DNA from: Ochotona curzoniae | Lineage: Eukaryota; Chordata; Mammalia; Lagomorpha; Ochotonidae | Assembly: GCF_017591425.1 (NCBI RefSeq) | Contig: NW_024465369.1 | Location: forward strand, 30,651,501-30,715,500 | Direction: 5' to 3' | Length of the DNA stretch: 64,000 nt | Part shown: one piece after another, positions 22,525-33,640 of the stretch | Position numbering within the stretch: position 1 is the stretch's first letter | Layout: each line of letters starts with the position of its first letter | Made by a program: the position numbers and the translations under genes | Notes under the pieces: generated by a model | Told to the model about the DNA's origin: nothing | Seen by the model: only the letters and a program-made list of their open reading frames with translations | The model's database searches: none

Positions 22525-24446
22525 AAGCCAAATGCAGCTCTCATTTCCAAATGTGGTGTCATGGGTGTTGACAGGTGGGTAGCAACGATCAGTGTTTCAG
22601 ATTATTCAAGTCTGTTGTGAAAAAAAAAAATGCCTGTGATGTTGCCTCACCTGGGGGTTGGTAATGTACTACTGTTGCTGGCCTACTGGACAGAGAGCAT
22701 CCTGAGATGCCATCACATAATGACACTGCACTGGAAAGGATGAAAGAGGCAGGAACTGCAGGCAAGAAGGAAGATTGCGTCAGTTCACCAAATGGTGGGT
22801 CAGCTCCACATCCAGGGTGTTGCTAAACCTCCCATTCTAAATATTTGAACAGACTGCCTTCATCTTGTATACATAGGGCCTGGCTCCTCCACTGTGTCTT
22901 CCAACCTCATTGTTATTTGGGGTAACAAGTGAGATTTCAGCTCGCCCAAGTGTTTGCTGAAGACCCATCTGTTCTCTTGAGAAAACTTTATAGATACCTG
23001 TGATCATCACCAATCTGTTCATGATTTTTTAAATAATTGTTTTAACCCTGTGTTGGAAGTCTTGATGCCAGAGTTGCCTGAATACCTCATTTTTTTTTTT
23101 TCATTTGAGAAAAGGTACACTGAATAATTCCGAAGGTGTTCAAGATTCCCTTTCGCACTATGTGGGATGATGTCATTATAGCCAGAGAAGCTGCAGGAAA
23201 TCCCTGGGAGATAAAAGTTTAAGTGTTTACATTTTATGTGGCCTTTGCAGTCCCAAGGTTCTACTTGACTACTTTCCCCCTCTTTGTCTTCTGCTGATTT
23301 CTGCCTTGTGAGTGAACAAGTAAGCTCTGAAGGATTTCTAAATTCCAAATAAGAAAAAATTGAGTTAAACCCAGTTATCTGATAGGAAAGTGGTCATGTG
23401 GCATTGGCAATGTCTACATAGCCTGTGTGGAAAGATGAAATGAGCTTCTAGTACTACGGAGAAAATAATCATAAAAAGTTCACTACTCATAGACAGTTCT
23501 TAACAAAAATGCAGAACTTTTTTTCCAAATGAAAATATTGCTTCAGAATCCTTTGAGGTTTCTCTTGGTGAAATGAACTTGTGCCATTCTTGAAATTATC
23601 ACATAGTCATTAACACTGGTGCAACCTGCCACGGTTTAACTTCATTTACTTTTATGTGCAATGTTCCCTCCCCTCCCCTAGAGGACACTCTCTAGATGCT
23701 GAGAAGTGTTCATGCTGCCGAGGTGGCATAGAAGATGCTGGTTTTCATGGAGAAAATTATATTCAAGAACAAAGAAAACCATACCTATTGTTTTTTAAGA
23801 TCTGCAAGCACTCAAAGGGACAACTTAGTTCTTTCTAGATATTTCCCATTTGAGTTCACCCCAAAGCCTTTGTAAGGAATGCATTAACAAGAGACACACA
23901 TCAAAATCCCCCAGATTACAGAAGTTATGGGAGCCCCTGCAGCGGCAAAGCACAGGGTTGGGCACTCGCAGCGTTGCCTAGGAAATTTCAGCAGGGGATG
24001 AGCAATCAGCCTATGACCTGGTTGGTTTGGTTTTCGTTTGGTTTGTTAAATTTTGGTCATTCAAACTGCTTTCAGCCTCTTGATAAAAGAAAGCCAGGAT
24101 CTTGCCATTTTCCTGTGTTAGACTTCCCAGTAATGTTTGGCTGTGTGTGTGTGCCATTTTTCTAAAAGCAGCACTGTGTCGGGTGTGTTTAAACACACAG
24201 CTCCATGAGCACCTATACTAGGGAACAGCAGCTGCTGAATGGTTTCTGTTTTCGTGAAAAATTAGGTGTCACTGAAATTTTTGTTCCTTTTCTAAAATCC
24301 ACAATAATTTTTTTGATGTTATTATGAAGTTGCCCTTGGGAATTTATAAAGACTTGCTGCAAAAAAGCAATTTAGCTCTCAGACAAGAGAAAGAAGTTAA
24401 ATGACCATTCTGGAACTTTAATTTAGAGCTCCATTGTGTTACATGT

Positions 24447-24448
<2 letters not shown>

Positions 24449-24493
<45 letters not shown>
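24449..24493 (+). repeat. (CA)n microsatellite in CERS6 3' UTR
   Basis: About 22 uninterrupted CA units. If the UTR call is right, the transcript carries a CA-repeat RNA, a known type of binding site for hnRNP L. Confidence 0.95.
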
Positions 24494-24495
<2 letters not shown>

Positions 24496-24846
24496 AATTT
24501 CCCCGTGTTTTCTAAAGCCCCAAAGCCCATGACTTCTGTTTACCGACCTCATCATCATTCACCTCCACATCACTTATTGTCAGGGAAGAAGATGGTGGTT
24601 AGATGTTGGATTTGATTTTTTTTTCCCTTCATTTACAGTAAGAGGAGAGGTAACAAATCCACTCGTTAAGTCAATTCAGTGCTTGAGCATGTCAGATGTG
24701 AAATGATGTACTGTTAGCCAATTTGGGTGATTTTGTGTACTGTTGTTGTGTTTTGCTGATTTTTATATGGAAATATAATTATTCATCCTTGATCTCTGGA
24801 AGCAATCATTGTTATAAGGATCATTTTCCTTTGGAAACACTTTCAT

Positions 24847-24852
24847 AATAAA
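24847..24852 (+). terminator. CERS6: Likely distal CERS6 poly(A) signal
   Basis: AATAAA in the context TTTCATAATAAAGATAAG. It precedes the first SINE sequence after the UTR (about 25110). The following 60 bases include GCTGTC and GCTGCTGTTG, moderately GU-rich. Confidence 0.55.
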
Positions 24853-25109
24853 GATAAGTATGAAAGAAAGCAGTGCAAATAGCTGTCCTAACTAGCTGCT
24901 GTTGAGAATTCAGCACACCTTTTTAGATGGGATTCTTGCAGAGCTCACCTCAACTTAGGAGTTTCTTACAAACCTCCTCAAATCCCAATGTTGCCATGAT
25001 ATTGAGAATGTCTGATTTTATGATTGTGTATAGTAATTGTTCAGATACCAAGAAACAGAAAGCAAGCATCTCTAGCTTAGCCCCCATCACAGCCTGTCTC
25101 CTGACTGCA

Positions 25110-25325
25110 GCTTCCTGCTAATGCAAACCCCCGGAGGTGGCAAGAAAAACTCAAGTGATTAGGTTCCTGTCACCCATGTGGGAGACCTAGATTGCATTCA
25201 GGGTCACAGTCTTAGCCATTGTGGGCTTCTAGGGGAGTGAGCCAGCAGTGGGAGTTCCATCTCCCTCAGTATCTCTCTCTGACTCACTGCCTTTCAAATA
25301 AATAAATTTTAATAAAGATATAAAA
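25110..25325 (+). mobile_element. 5'-truncated C-type SINE
   Basis: Only the right two thirds are recognisable: CACCCATGTGGGAGACCTAG, the CT-rich block and TGCCTTTCAAATAAATAAAT. Confidence 0.75.
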
Positions 25326-25349
25326 GCTTCAATATTAAATTTTATCTAG

Positions 25350-25635
25350 TAGGGCCAGCATTATAGCATAGCTCATAAATTCACTATCTGCAACACTGAC
25401 ATCCCATATGAGCTAATGCCTTGGCAAAAAAACAGTGAAACGTGGCCCAAATGCTTGGACACCTGCATCCACACAGGAAAGCTGGGTGAAGCTCTTGGTT
25501 CCTCACTTCAACCTAGCCTACCTCTGGACATTGGGATCATTTCAGCAGTGAACCAGCAGATAGAAGATCCCTCTAACTTAGCCTCTCCAACTCTCTTTCT
25601 CTCTCTGTAACTCTGCCTTTCAAATAAATAACGTA
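25350..25635 (+). mobile_element. C-type SINE, diverged
   Basis: GGGCCAGCATTATAGCATAG head, then body and a CTCTGCCTTTCAAATAAATAA tail. It lies in tandem orientation just after the truncated copy. Confidence 0.8.
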
Positions 25636-26269
25636 AAATCTATGCAGCACTTCATTCTGGGGAGGGAGATACAATTGTAGAGATTCCAATTTAAATCCAT
25701 CAGACGATGCTGCCTTTACCAAATTATAAAAAAAGGATTTAGGACAGCAACCCAAAGCATGATGCACAGCTGCTCAGCCGGTGGCATCCACTTTGAGCCT
25801 GTGCCCTACTTCGTTAGACCTCCTGCCCCCTCTCTCCATTTTCCCTGTGAAGCTGCTTTTCCCAAGTTGCTCCTCTTCTGCCTTGAGTTCATGTCATGGA
25901 GTTTTTCAAAAGCTGCAAAAATAGCACAGCATATCAACCAGCATCAGTTTTAGGTTAAAAACAAAACAATTAAACCTGACCTATTTTTAATTATCGTGTA
26001 CAACAACAAACTGACTCCAAGAACGCATTAGTCTAATAATTATAACCACATACATTTTTCTGAGGTGCAAGAAAAATGGATTTTTATGTAAATACAACAT
26101 TCTGGAAGCTGTGGACTCTGCCAGTTGTATAAATAGCATAATCCAACGCTGTAAGTATCTCTCAAATAGCAATGAGAGCACTCAACTTCTATGTCAGACA
26201 TCTTCCTTGTTGCTGAAACTGCCACATCCAACCTAATTCTGACAGCTCTGAACTCCCAGTGTTTACCGT

Positions 26270-26580
26270 AAGGAGTTGAAAATGCATCCATATGGAAACC
26301 TGCCTGTGGATGTCTACATTACAAAACTGGAAGCAACTATCCTTCAGTAGATGAATGGATGAATAATCTGACCCATCAGATAAGGAAATTGCACTTAAAG
26401 AGAGAATGAGAGAGGTGGACTAAAAGATTTGGAGGAAACTTAAATGTCTATTACTATGAGGAGGAAGAAATCAGAAAAGATAACATATCTATTTGTGATT
26501 CCAATTATAGGACATCCTCCAAAAGACAAGAATGTGGGGGAAAAAAGCAGTGATGGAGGAATGAACAGGTGGGACAGAGG
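26270..26580 (+). mobile_element. L1 3'-end relic
   Basis: ACTGGAAGCAACTATCCTTC and AGTAGATGAATGGATGAATAA, then a degraded GATTCCAATTATAGGACATCC block, are in the order of old L1 ORF2-end/3' UTR sequence. Strongly diverged. Confidence 0.6.
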
Positions 26581-27299
26581 ATCTGTCTCCTTGGGTCACA
26601 GATGGCCAGCCTCCTTCTGGTTATGCCTTCACATGGTCTTCCGTCAGTGTGTCTGGGTCCTTATCTGCTTCCTCACATGGACAACAGTCATCCTGGATTG
26701 GCACCTGCCCAGAGAACATACTTTTACCTTCATCATCTCTTTTTAAGTTCTTTATCCAATACTGCCTCATCCTGAGGCAGTGGGGATTAGGATTTCAACA
26801 TATATTTGAGGGAGACATGATTCTTGCCTTTAACACCAGGCAGTTTCACATAGTAACAGAGAAACTAAGTGACTGTGGGACTTCCAACCAGATTGCAGGG
26901 TCACAGACACTGGGGACAGGTGATTTGAACCACAACACTGGTGAGAGCAGCCTAGAGAGGATCTTGTGTAGGAGCAGTCTGAGCAATTGGAGCCTGAAGT
27001 ATCAAGCATTCAGGAATAGGAGGGGATGGAGGTTAGTTATTCAGTGAGCCGGGTTCTAAGAGTGGGCTGAAAAGCTCATTGGGAATAAGGCAAGAGTGGG
27101 TATTGAGTGTGGCAGAGTGAGAAAGTTACAGGAAATGAAAGGGAAATCACCTTCTCTCCCCTTTTGTGAGTCTATCAGTTATTTGGTTCTTGAGGGTTAG
27201 ATGCTCATCTCCTACTAGTTTTACTGACAGTTTGTTAATACATGGAATTGTCTAGTCAAAAGAAATCAACATGCAGGAACAGGTTAAGCTTTGGCTTGG

Positions 27300-27475
27300 A
27301 ATACCCCCATTCCATATTAGAGTATCTGGTTAAAGTCCCAGAACTCCAAGCTCTGGATACAGCTTCTGCGAATGCATCTGGAAAGCCACATATGATGGTC
27401 CAAATCCTCACACATGCGAACCCAGGTGGAGTTCCTGTCACTCTACCTTGTAAATAAATAAATAAAAATTTTCAA
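27300..27475 (+). mobile_element. Degraded SINE 3' fragment
   Basis: TGTCACTCTACCTTGTAAATAAATAAATAAAAATT at the right is a SINE tail. The body to the left is only weakly recognisable. Confidence 0.45.
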
Positions 27476-27624
27476 AAATGTAAAGCAACATGTTGAATAT
27501 CAGGCCAGTTGGAATCTTGCAAGCAAGGGTGAATTCAAAAGTTCCTTAGCATTTTGCAAGAGCAATGAATACCTTTTCTCTCTCAGTTTAAAGTGCTACG
27601 TAGTACACAAACTAGAACATTGAC

Positions 27625-27890
27625 ATACCGTAGTTCCTGGGGGCTCCACTTCCAATCCAGCTCCGTATCCATGGCCTGGGAAAGCAGGATGTGGAACATG
27701 ACCTAAGGGACTGGGAGACTACATCCCTACCCCTGTGAGAGACCTGAAAGAAGATCCTGGATCCCAGCTTCGGAGCAGCACAGCACCAGCCACCACCATT
27801 TGGGGAGTTGTCCAGCCGATGGAAAATCTCTCTGTGTATCTCTCCTCTCTGTAAATCTGCCTTTCCAATAAAAATAAATTTAAAAAAGAA
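27625..27890 (+). mobile_element. 5'-truncated C-type SINE
   Basis: Starts within the body at GGGGGCTCCACTTCCAATCCAG and runs through ATGGCCTGGGAAAGCAGG to a TTTCCAATAAAAATAAAT tail. The tRNA-like head is missing. Confidence 0.85.
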
Positions 27891-27899
27891 ATAACATGG

Positions 27900-27990
27900 G
27901 AGATCTTCAAAAAGTTGATTGAAATGCATATTGTGCAAACACTAGTCATACATTTCAAAAGTGTTTGCAACAAAGCAAACATTCTTTTAA
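27900..27990 (+). mobile_element. Copy of short interspersed repeat (possible MITE)
   Basis: GAGATCTTCAAAAAGTTGATTG, AAATGCATATTGTG and CATTTCAAAAGTGTTTGC share order and wording with the repeats near 8611 and 43418. Confidence 0.5.
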
Positions 27991-28144
27991 TTATATTTTT
28001 CCATGAAAATGCTATGGTATACCCATGTGTATGTGAATCAAATTTAACAATAAAGATAAATGTTTCTGAAAATCATAATTGCTCTACAGATAAATTACTA
28101 TAATTATCATCACTGATAGGACAGTAATTAACCTAAAAGTTCAG

Positions 28145-28461
28145 GGACGGCACCCAATGTGATGGCTCAATGGCTAAATCCTCATCTTTCAAGCAGCCCA
28201 TATGCATGCTGGTTCCTGTCCCAGCTGCTCCATGTTCCATTCAACTCTCTACTTGTAAAGCAGTGTAGGATGGCCCAAACCCTTGGGATCCTACACCTGC
28301 ATGGGAGACCTGGAAAAAGCTCCTGGCTACTGGTTTCAGATCAGCTCACTTGCAGCCAGAGCAGGCATTTGGGGAGTGAGCCAACAGTTGAAATATCTTT
28401 GTCTTTCCTTCTGTCTATAAATCTGCTTTTCCAACAAAAATAAATAAATCTTTTATCTAAA
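28145..28461 (+). mobile_element. C-type SINE with target duplication
   Basis: A 10-bp duplication, AAAAGTTCAG, at 28135-28144 and 28462-28471 brackets a full-length plus-strand copy with tail CAACAAAAATAAATAAATC. Confidence 0.9.
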
Positions 28462-28486
28462 AAAAGTTCAGAGAAGTTGATTTGGG

Positions 28487-28640
28487 ATTAGGTAAAAACC
28501 TTTAAGGAAGAGAATCAAGGTGGCGGAATAGGGTAAGGACACATTTAAACAGAGAATCATTAACCAGGGTGAAGTAGAGAGGGCACATTCCAGGAAATAG
28601 GAGACAGAGGAGCACCTGGCTACTGATGGACACAGTGTTG
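28487..28640 (+). mobile_element. Possible L1 5' end fragment
   Basis: AATCAAGGTGGCGGAATAGGG near 28512 strongly resembles the first bases of mammalian L1 5' UTRs. Sequence beyond about 28640 is not recognisable, so this is an isolated 5' fragment. Confidence 0.55.
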
Positions 28641-29022
28641 TCCCCACTATTTGACCTTTAAGTCCAGCTTCTCCCAGAAAGCCTTACTTAGCCTTTGAAA
28701 ATTTGCTGCTTTTCTTAGAGAAGAAAAGGTATAATCATGTGATTCCATCGGGATGCCCCTCTGCTTCCCCTACAGGACTGCCAGCAGCTTGAGAGCAAAG
28801 ATCTCACCTTTTGTATTTGAACCCTCCTCATCAGCCATAGTGATGCAGGTTTCATTAAATGCTTGCTTATAGATACAGGAGCTTTGGGAAGATGACTCAG
28901 TGTTAGAAGGGACAAATGAGCAAATTTTTAGTTTTGAATTTCAGCTGAAGGAAGTTAATTCATATGAAAACGTCTACTGAGAATTAGAAATACAATATTA
29001 AACCTTGATGCTATTATTCTTT

Positions 29023-29346
29023 TTAATTTATTTTTATTTTATTACAAAGTCAGATATACAGAGAGGAGGAGAGACAGAGAGGAAACTCTTCCATCTGATG
29101 ATTCACTCCCCAAGTGAGCGCAATGGCCGATGCTCTGCCGATCCGAAGCCAGGATCCAGGAACTTCTTCTGGGTATCCCACACGGGTGCAGGGACCCAAA
29201 GCTTTGGGCCGTCCTCAACTGCTTTCCCAGGCCACAAGCAGGGAGCTGGATGAGAAGTGGAGCTGCCGGGATTAGAACTGGCGCCCATGTGGGATCCTGG
29301 GCGTTCAAGCAGAGGACTTTAGCCACTAGGCCATGCTGCTGGGCCC
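29023..29346 (-). mobile_element. Young C-type SINE
   Basis: A minus-strand copy with an exact 16-bp target duplication, GATGCTATTATTCTTT, at 29007-29022 and 29347-29362. Head and body are close to the young consensus. Confidence 0.95.
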
Positions 29347-29549
29347 GATGCTATTATTCTTTCCGTTTTGTTTTTCACATAGAAAAACTGAAGTACAGTG
29401 GTGAGAAACTTGCCTTTGATCTTATAGCCAGAAACTGGTGTAGATTCAGTCCATGCTTTGAATCATTTCTCTGTTGCCTGCAAAGGACCTTGATAAATGT
29501 CTATGTTTGCAGTATAAAACAAAGAAGATAAATCAGCAAAAAAAAGAGT

Positions 29550-29760
29550 GATAAGACTCAGCTGCTTCATTTCCCATCTAGCTCCTGGATGAGCAGAGAA
29601 GGAAGGCCCACGTTCTTGGGACCCTGCACTCATGTAGAAGACATTCTCCTGACTCCTGCTTCAGATCAGATCTGCTCTGGCTATTGTGGCCATTTGGAGA
29701 ATGAACTAGCAGATGGAAGATTCTCTCTCTCACATACACACACATTTTCTCTTTCCTGTC
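29550..29760 (+). mobile_element. 5'-truncated C-type SINE
   Basis: AGCTGCTTCATTTCCCATC begins in the body. The right end is a CT/CA-rich stretch without a clear A-rich tail. Confidence 0.7.
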
Positions 29761-30509
29761 TGCATATGATATAAATTAAGACTTTGATGAGCTTCAAGAG
29801 ATTTGCCTAGTTTCAAGGTATATCCTCTGCAGAGACTTACTGGCTGGGAAAGTAAAAAAGTTGCAACATTAATGTGAAGAAAGTATCAGACACCATCTCA
29901 GTCAAGGTGACACCATCAAGAATGCATCAAATGAAATCATGCACCAGTTGGACAGGTGCAATAAGAACACAGCATCTTTTCTGTGACATGATATTCCTGC
30001 CAAATACTGCAACCTGATCTAATCAGCAGCCAACATGGGATAATCCACAATTGAGGGAAATAAAATAATTGACTGGTAACCTTCGTCAATGACATGAAAG
30101 TCAGATAAAGACCACAGAACTGTTCCTGGATCGAGAAAACGGAAAGCGCCAAACCAGCGTCTGTAAGGCATGCTGGTTTACTTGCCCCATTCCTAGGCAG
30201 AACACAGACAGGACAATTGGTGGAACCGACAAGTAGATGGTAGTCATGAATCAATCCTGACTTCCTGCTTCTGATGGTTGTGTCCGGATTTGCTTGAGAA
30301 TCTTTGTAAAAAATGCAAACTAAGATATTAGAGATTAACTAGCTTTCAGTAGACAACTTATTCAGAAAAAAAAATGGAAAAAGAATCTTTGTACCAAACG
30401 TTCAGTGTTACTATAAATTTATTATATTTTCAGTCAATATGTATTTTTAAAGGCTCTGTTAACATGACAATTGAAATTCTCATATATTTAGATGCAACAA
30501 TATATTTTA

Positions 30510-30770
30510 TTTTTTTGTGTATATACTTCATACAGTTTTTTTTCATAATGCATTTCTATAGGCTCAGGGATTTCTGCTTCCACCCTAGCCATCTCCCCTC
30601 GCCTCATTTTCTCCTATATTATTGCAATACTATAGTTCTTCAATAACAATCACAAGTCCATCATTCTGCTATTTAAGTGGATCATGATGTTGTAGTTATA
30701 AGCAATGGTAGAAAGTCCAGCACCCTATTGGCAAGCTATGTAATATCTATTTTATTTACTTATATATTTA
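30510..30770 (-). mobile_element. Possible antisense L1 3' UTR fragment
   Basis: The block TAGTTCTTCAATAACAATCAC followed by AAGTGGATCATGATGTTG resembles repeated L1 3'-end sequence in antisense. I cannot confirm the family by eye. Confidence 0.35.
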
Positions 30771-30804
30771 TTTGAAGGGCATAAAGACTGACAGACTGGT
30801 TTCT

Positions 30805-30850
30805 TAAAGATACTATTTATTTTACTTGAAAGCATTACAGAGAGGGGGGA

Positions 30851-30901
<51 letters not shown>

Positions 30902-31145
30902 TCTATTGGTTCGTTCCCCAATGGCTGCAATAGCTGGAGCTGAGTCAATCTGAAGCCAGGAGCCAAAAGCTTCCTCCAGGTGTTACGTGGGTACAGAGGT
31001 CCAGAGCCTTGACCATCCTCTGCTGCTTTCCCAGGCCATTATCAGGGAGCTGATTTGGAAGTGAAGTAGCTGCGACTCAAACTAGTACCTATATAGGATG
31101 CAAGAGCAGAGATCTATCTTCCTACACCACAGCATTAGTCTCAGC
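30805..31145 (-). mobile_element. C-type SINE with expanded (AG)n
   Basis: Minus-strand copy in which the complement of the CT-rich block has grown into a 44-bp AG run (30854-30897). Body motif TGCTTTCCCAGGCCATTATC follows. Confidence 0.85.
30854..30897 (+). repeat. (AG)n microsatellite inside a SINE
   Basis: About 22 AG units, nearly uninterrupted, derived from the SINE's CT-rich stretch read in antisense. Confidence 0.95.
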
Positions 31146-31277
31146 AATACCTATTTTTAAAAGTTAGGACATTATTTTTGAATATCAAGATCAATAAGTT
31201 GAGGTAACGCATCATCCCATCAAAGGAAAATTTAGCAAATGACCAAAATATGTTCATTAAAGCTTCTTGAAAATGTT

Positions 31278-31650
31278 ATTTTATTTTAAATATTAATTTA
31301 TCTTGAAAGAGTTACAGAGAGAGGGGGAGAGGGGATGGGAGAGGGAAGAGAGAAAGGGAGAGGAAGAGAAAGAGAATGATTTCCATCTACTGGTTCACTC
31401 CCCAGATGGCCCCAACAGGCAGTGTTGAAGCAGGCCAAAGCTCAGAACCAAGAGCCAGGAACTTCATCACAGTCTCCAAATGGGTCTACAACATGGGCAA
31501 CGGGTGCAAAATACTTGGATCGTCTTTCACTGCTTTTTCCAGGTCATCAGCGGGAGTTGGATCAGAAGTGGATCAGCCAAGACAGGAGCAGGCATTACCC
31601 TGTCAGCATCAGGTAGCATTACCCACTTTGTGACAATGCTGGTCCCTGTT
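31278..31650 (-). mobile_element. C-type SINE, diverged
   Basis: AATATTAATTTATCTTGAAAG, a purine-rich block and CTGCTTTTTCCAGGTCATCAG mark an old minus-strand copy. The purine block (31316-31378) has expanded. Confidence 0.75.
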
Positions 31651-31819
31651 GAAAATTTTAAAGGATTTAGTGAGCTGTATAATCACATTAATTTTTGCAA
31701 TGGCTTGAATGCCAATGCTTGTACATTTTAGAGGAAATGCTGTTATTTCCTGTGCTGTGAACTTGTATGTGTAACTACTATTATCCTTCATATTTTAATT
31801 TATTTTACAAAAACGAGAT

Positions 31820-31965
31820 GACTGATTATAGTAAAATAATAATAGCCATGTGTAATAGCCATGAACACTCACCATGTATTCTCTGCTCTAAGGTATGCTA
31901 TTACTCTGTTTTACAGTTCAGGAAATCAAAACTTAGAGGAATGAAAAAAATATTTCCCCAAAGGA
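31820..31965 (+). mobile_element. Possible MIR fragment
   Basis: CTCTGTTTTACAGTTCAGGAAATCAAAACTTAGAGG is close to the 3' half of MIR read in the common orientation. Confidence 0.5.
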
Positions 31966-33017
31966 ACATGCAAATATGCACTGTAGCCAATTTTTTAACC
32001 TTCCACTCTCCATAGTTGATGCTAACAGCTCCTGCCCCACAGCACCTTCTGTGGAGTTCACAGAGAAGGGAATTTTGAGGATTCCAGGAGCCTTGATTTC
32101 ATCCTAAAGTCTTCCCCCATTCCCTCAATACTTATCCCCAATACATTTTATCATCCAATTTCTGGTTCCAATGGGAGGGTTAGTCTATGCTTTCTCTACA
32201 TGTGGTTAATACCTCATCAATTTTTTCCCTATTCCTGGCAGCAAAGACAAGGAATTTTGAGATTCTTATATCAACCTTCCCCAGAATTTCTAGGCTATTC
32301 TCAGTATAAAATGCAAATAAATAAATATTGCTTCAAATCCCAAATGGAGGACCCCCACATGGCTCCAATTTCTTTGGGGTTAAGGTTAAAACCTAGCACC
32401 TGTGTCTCTCCCCAGCCTCTTCCACCATAAAGGCCTATGTAAACCATATGCTCACAGCCTACTTGAGCAGTTTCTAATGTTCTGGATGCAGCAACACATA
32501 TTGTATTATATAAATGCCATTAATGGGTGCATTTCAAGCATCAACAAATATAACCTCTCTTTATCAGCATCTTCTGGCATGCTTTGCTGAAATGCAAGCA
32601 TCTTTGAAATTCTGCTTGCAATTTCCTAAAGACTTATTTTATAGAATCTATCCCAAGACATCATAACTTCCCTTCATGAGATGGTGCTCCTTGAGAGGAG
32701 ATGGAAGCTCAGTGGTTGCACTGTCTGAAAACAGCTTCACTGGAGGCTCCTGAGTCAGTGAATGAAGGGATGAACACATGTTAATAAGATGTCATTTGTT
32801 TCAGATGTCACTGAGGCAGGATGAAAGAAACTGCCATTTTAGGAAATCATTTTGGAAGAGGTGTAGGATAAGCCACCTCAGGGATTAGTCTGAAAAAGAA
32901 GAAAATAGGGAAAGATTTTTGACAAGTATGCAAAGAGCTACTTCACTAAATACATAATGTGTACACAGTATGCTCTGTCCTAGGGGCATGAAGTGGCTTT
33001 TGAATAATTATCACCTA

Positions 33018-33345
33018 CTTGGGGGCTGGCACCTGGGAGCTAAGCCTCTTCCTGTGGAGCTGGCATCTGCTATGGGCACCAGTATGAATCCTGGCTGTTC
33101 CACTTCAGATACAGCTCCCTGCTAATGTGCCTGGAAAAGCAGCGGAGGATGTGTGAAGCCTCTGTACCAAAGTGGCAGACGGGAAGAAACTTCTGACTTC
33201 TGATTTCTGCTGGCCCAGCTCCAGTCATTGTAGCCATTTGGGGAGTGAGCCAAAGAGATGGAAGACCCTCTCTCTGTGTCTCTGTCTGTCTCTCTCTCTC
33301 TCTTTCTGTAATTCTGCCTTTCAATTAAACATACATAAATCTTAA
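33018..33345 (+). mobile_element. C-type SINE
   Basis: GGGGGCTGGCACCTGGGAGCTAAG head, GTGGCAGACGGGAAGAAAC body, CT microsatellite and a TGCCTTTCAATTAAACATAC tail. Confidence 0.85.
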
Positions 33346-33363
33346 AAAGGTTACTACATATTT

Positions 33364-33640
33364 CAGGGTTGGCTTTGGACACATCAACTAAGATGCCAGA
33401 TAGGATGCCTATATTCTCTATCAGAGCAGCTGGGTTCAGATTTGGCTCCTTTCCCACTGAAAGCAACAAATGATGGCTCAAATTGACTGGGTCCTTGCCA
33501 TCCATAAAGAGACCCAGGAGTCTGAGCTCCTGGTTTTAGCTGGCTCAACCTCACTTCCTGCAGCCACTTGGGAAGTGAAACATTAGATGTAAGAGCTCAC
33601 TCTCCCTCTCTCTTTTTAAAATAAAAATTAACATTTTTTA
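33364..33640 (+). mobile_element. Old C-type SINE, same orientation
   Basis: Strongly diverged copy directly downstream of the previous one. GTTCAGATTTGGCTCC marks the B-box region and CACTTGGGAAGTGAAAC the 3' body. Confidence 0.65.

Larger units (their letters stand above)
19561..24875 (+). other. CERS6: CERS6 3' UTR (inferred extent)
   Basis: About 5.3 kb follow the stop codon with no SINE or recognisable L1, although SINEs elsewhere average about one per 1.3 kb. This fits a retained, constrained 3' UTR; CERS6 is known to have a long one in human. Possible early poly(A) signals AATAAA occur at 19616-19621, 20663-20668 and 21059-21064. The right boundary is inferred from the AATAAA at 24847. 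The UTR includes a 50-bp tandem duplication and a CA microsatellite listed separately. Confidence 0.7.

Noticed and set aside
28487..28640. Intact L1
   Set aside because: Only the first part of a 5' UTR is recognisable; no ORF1 or ORF2 follows.
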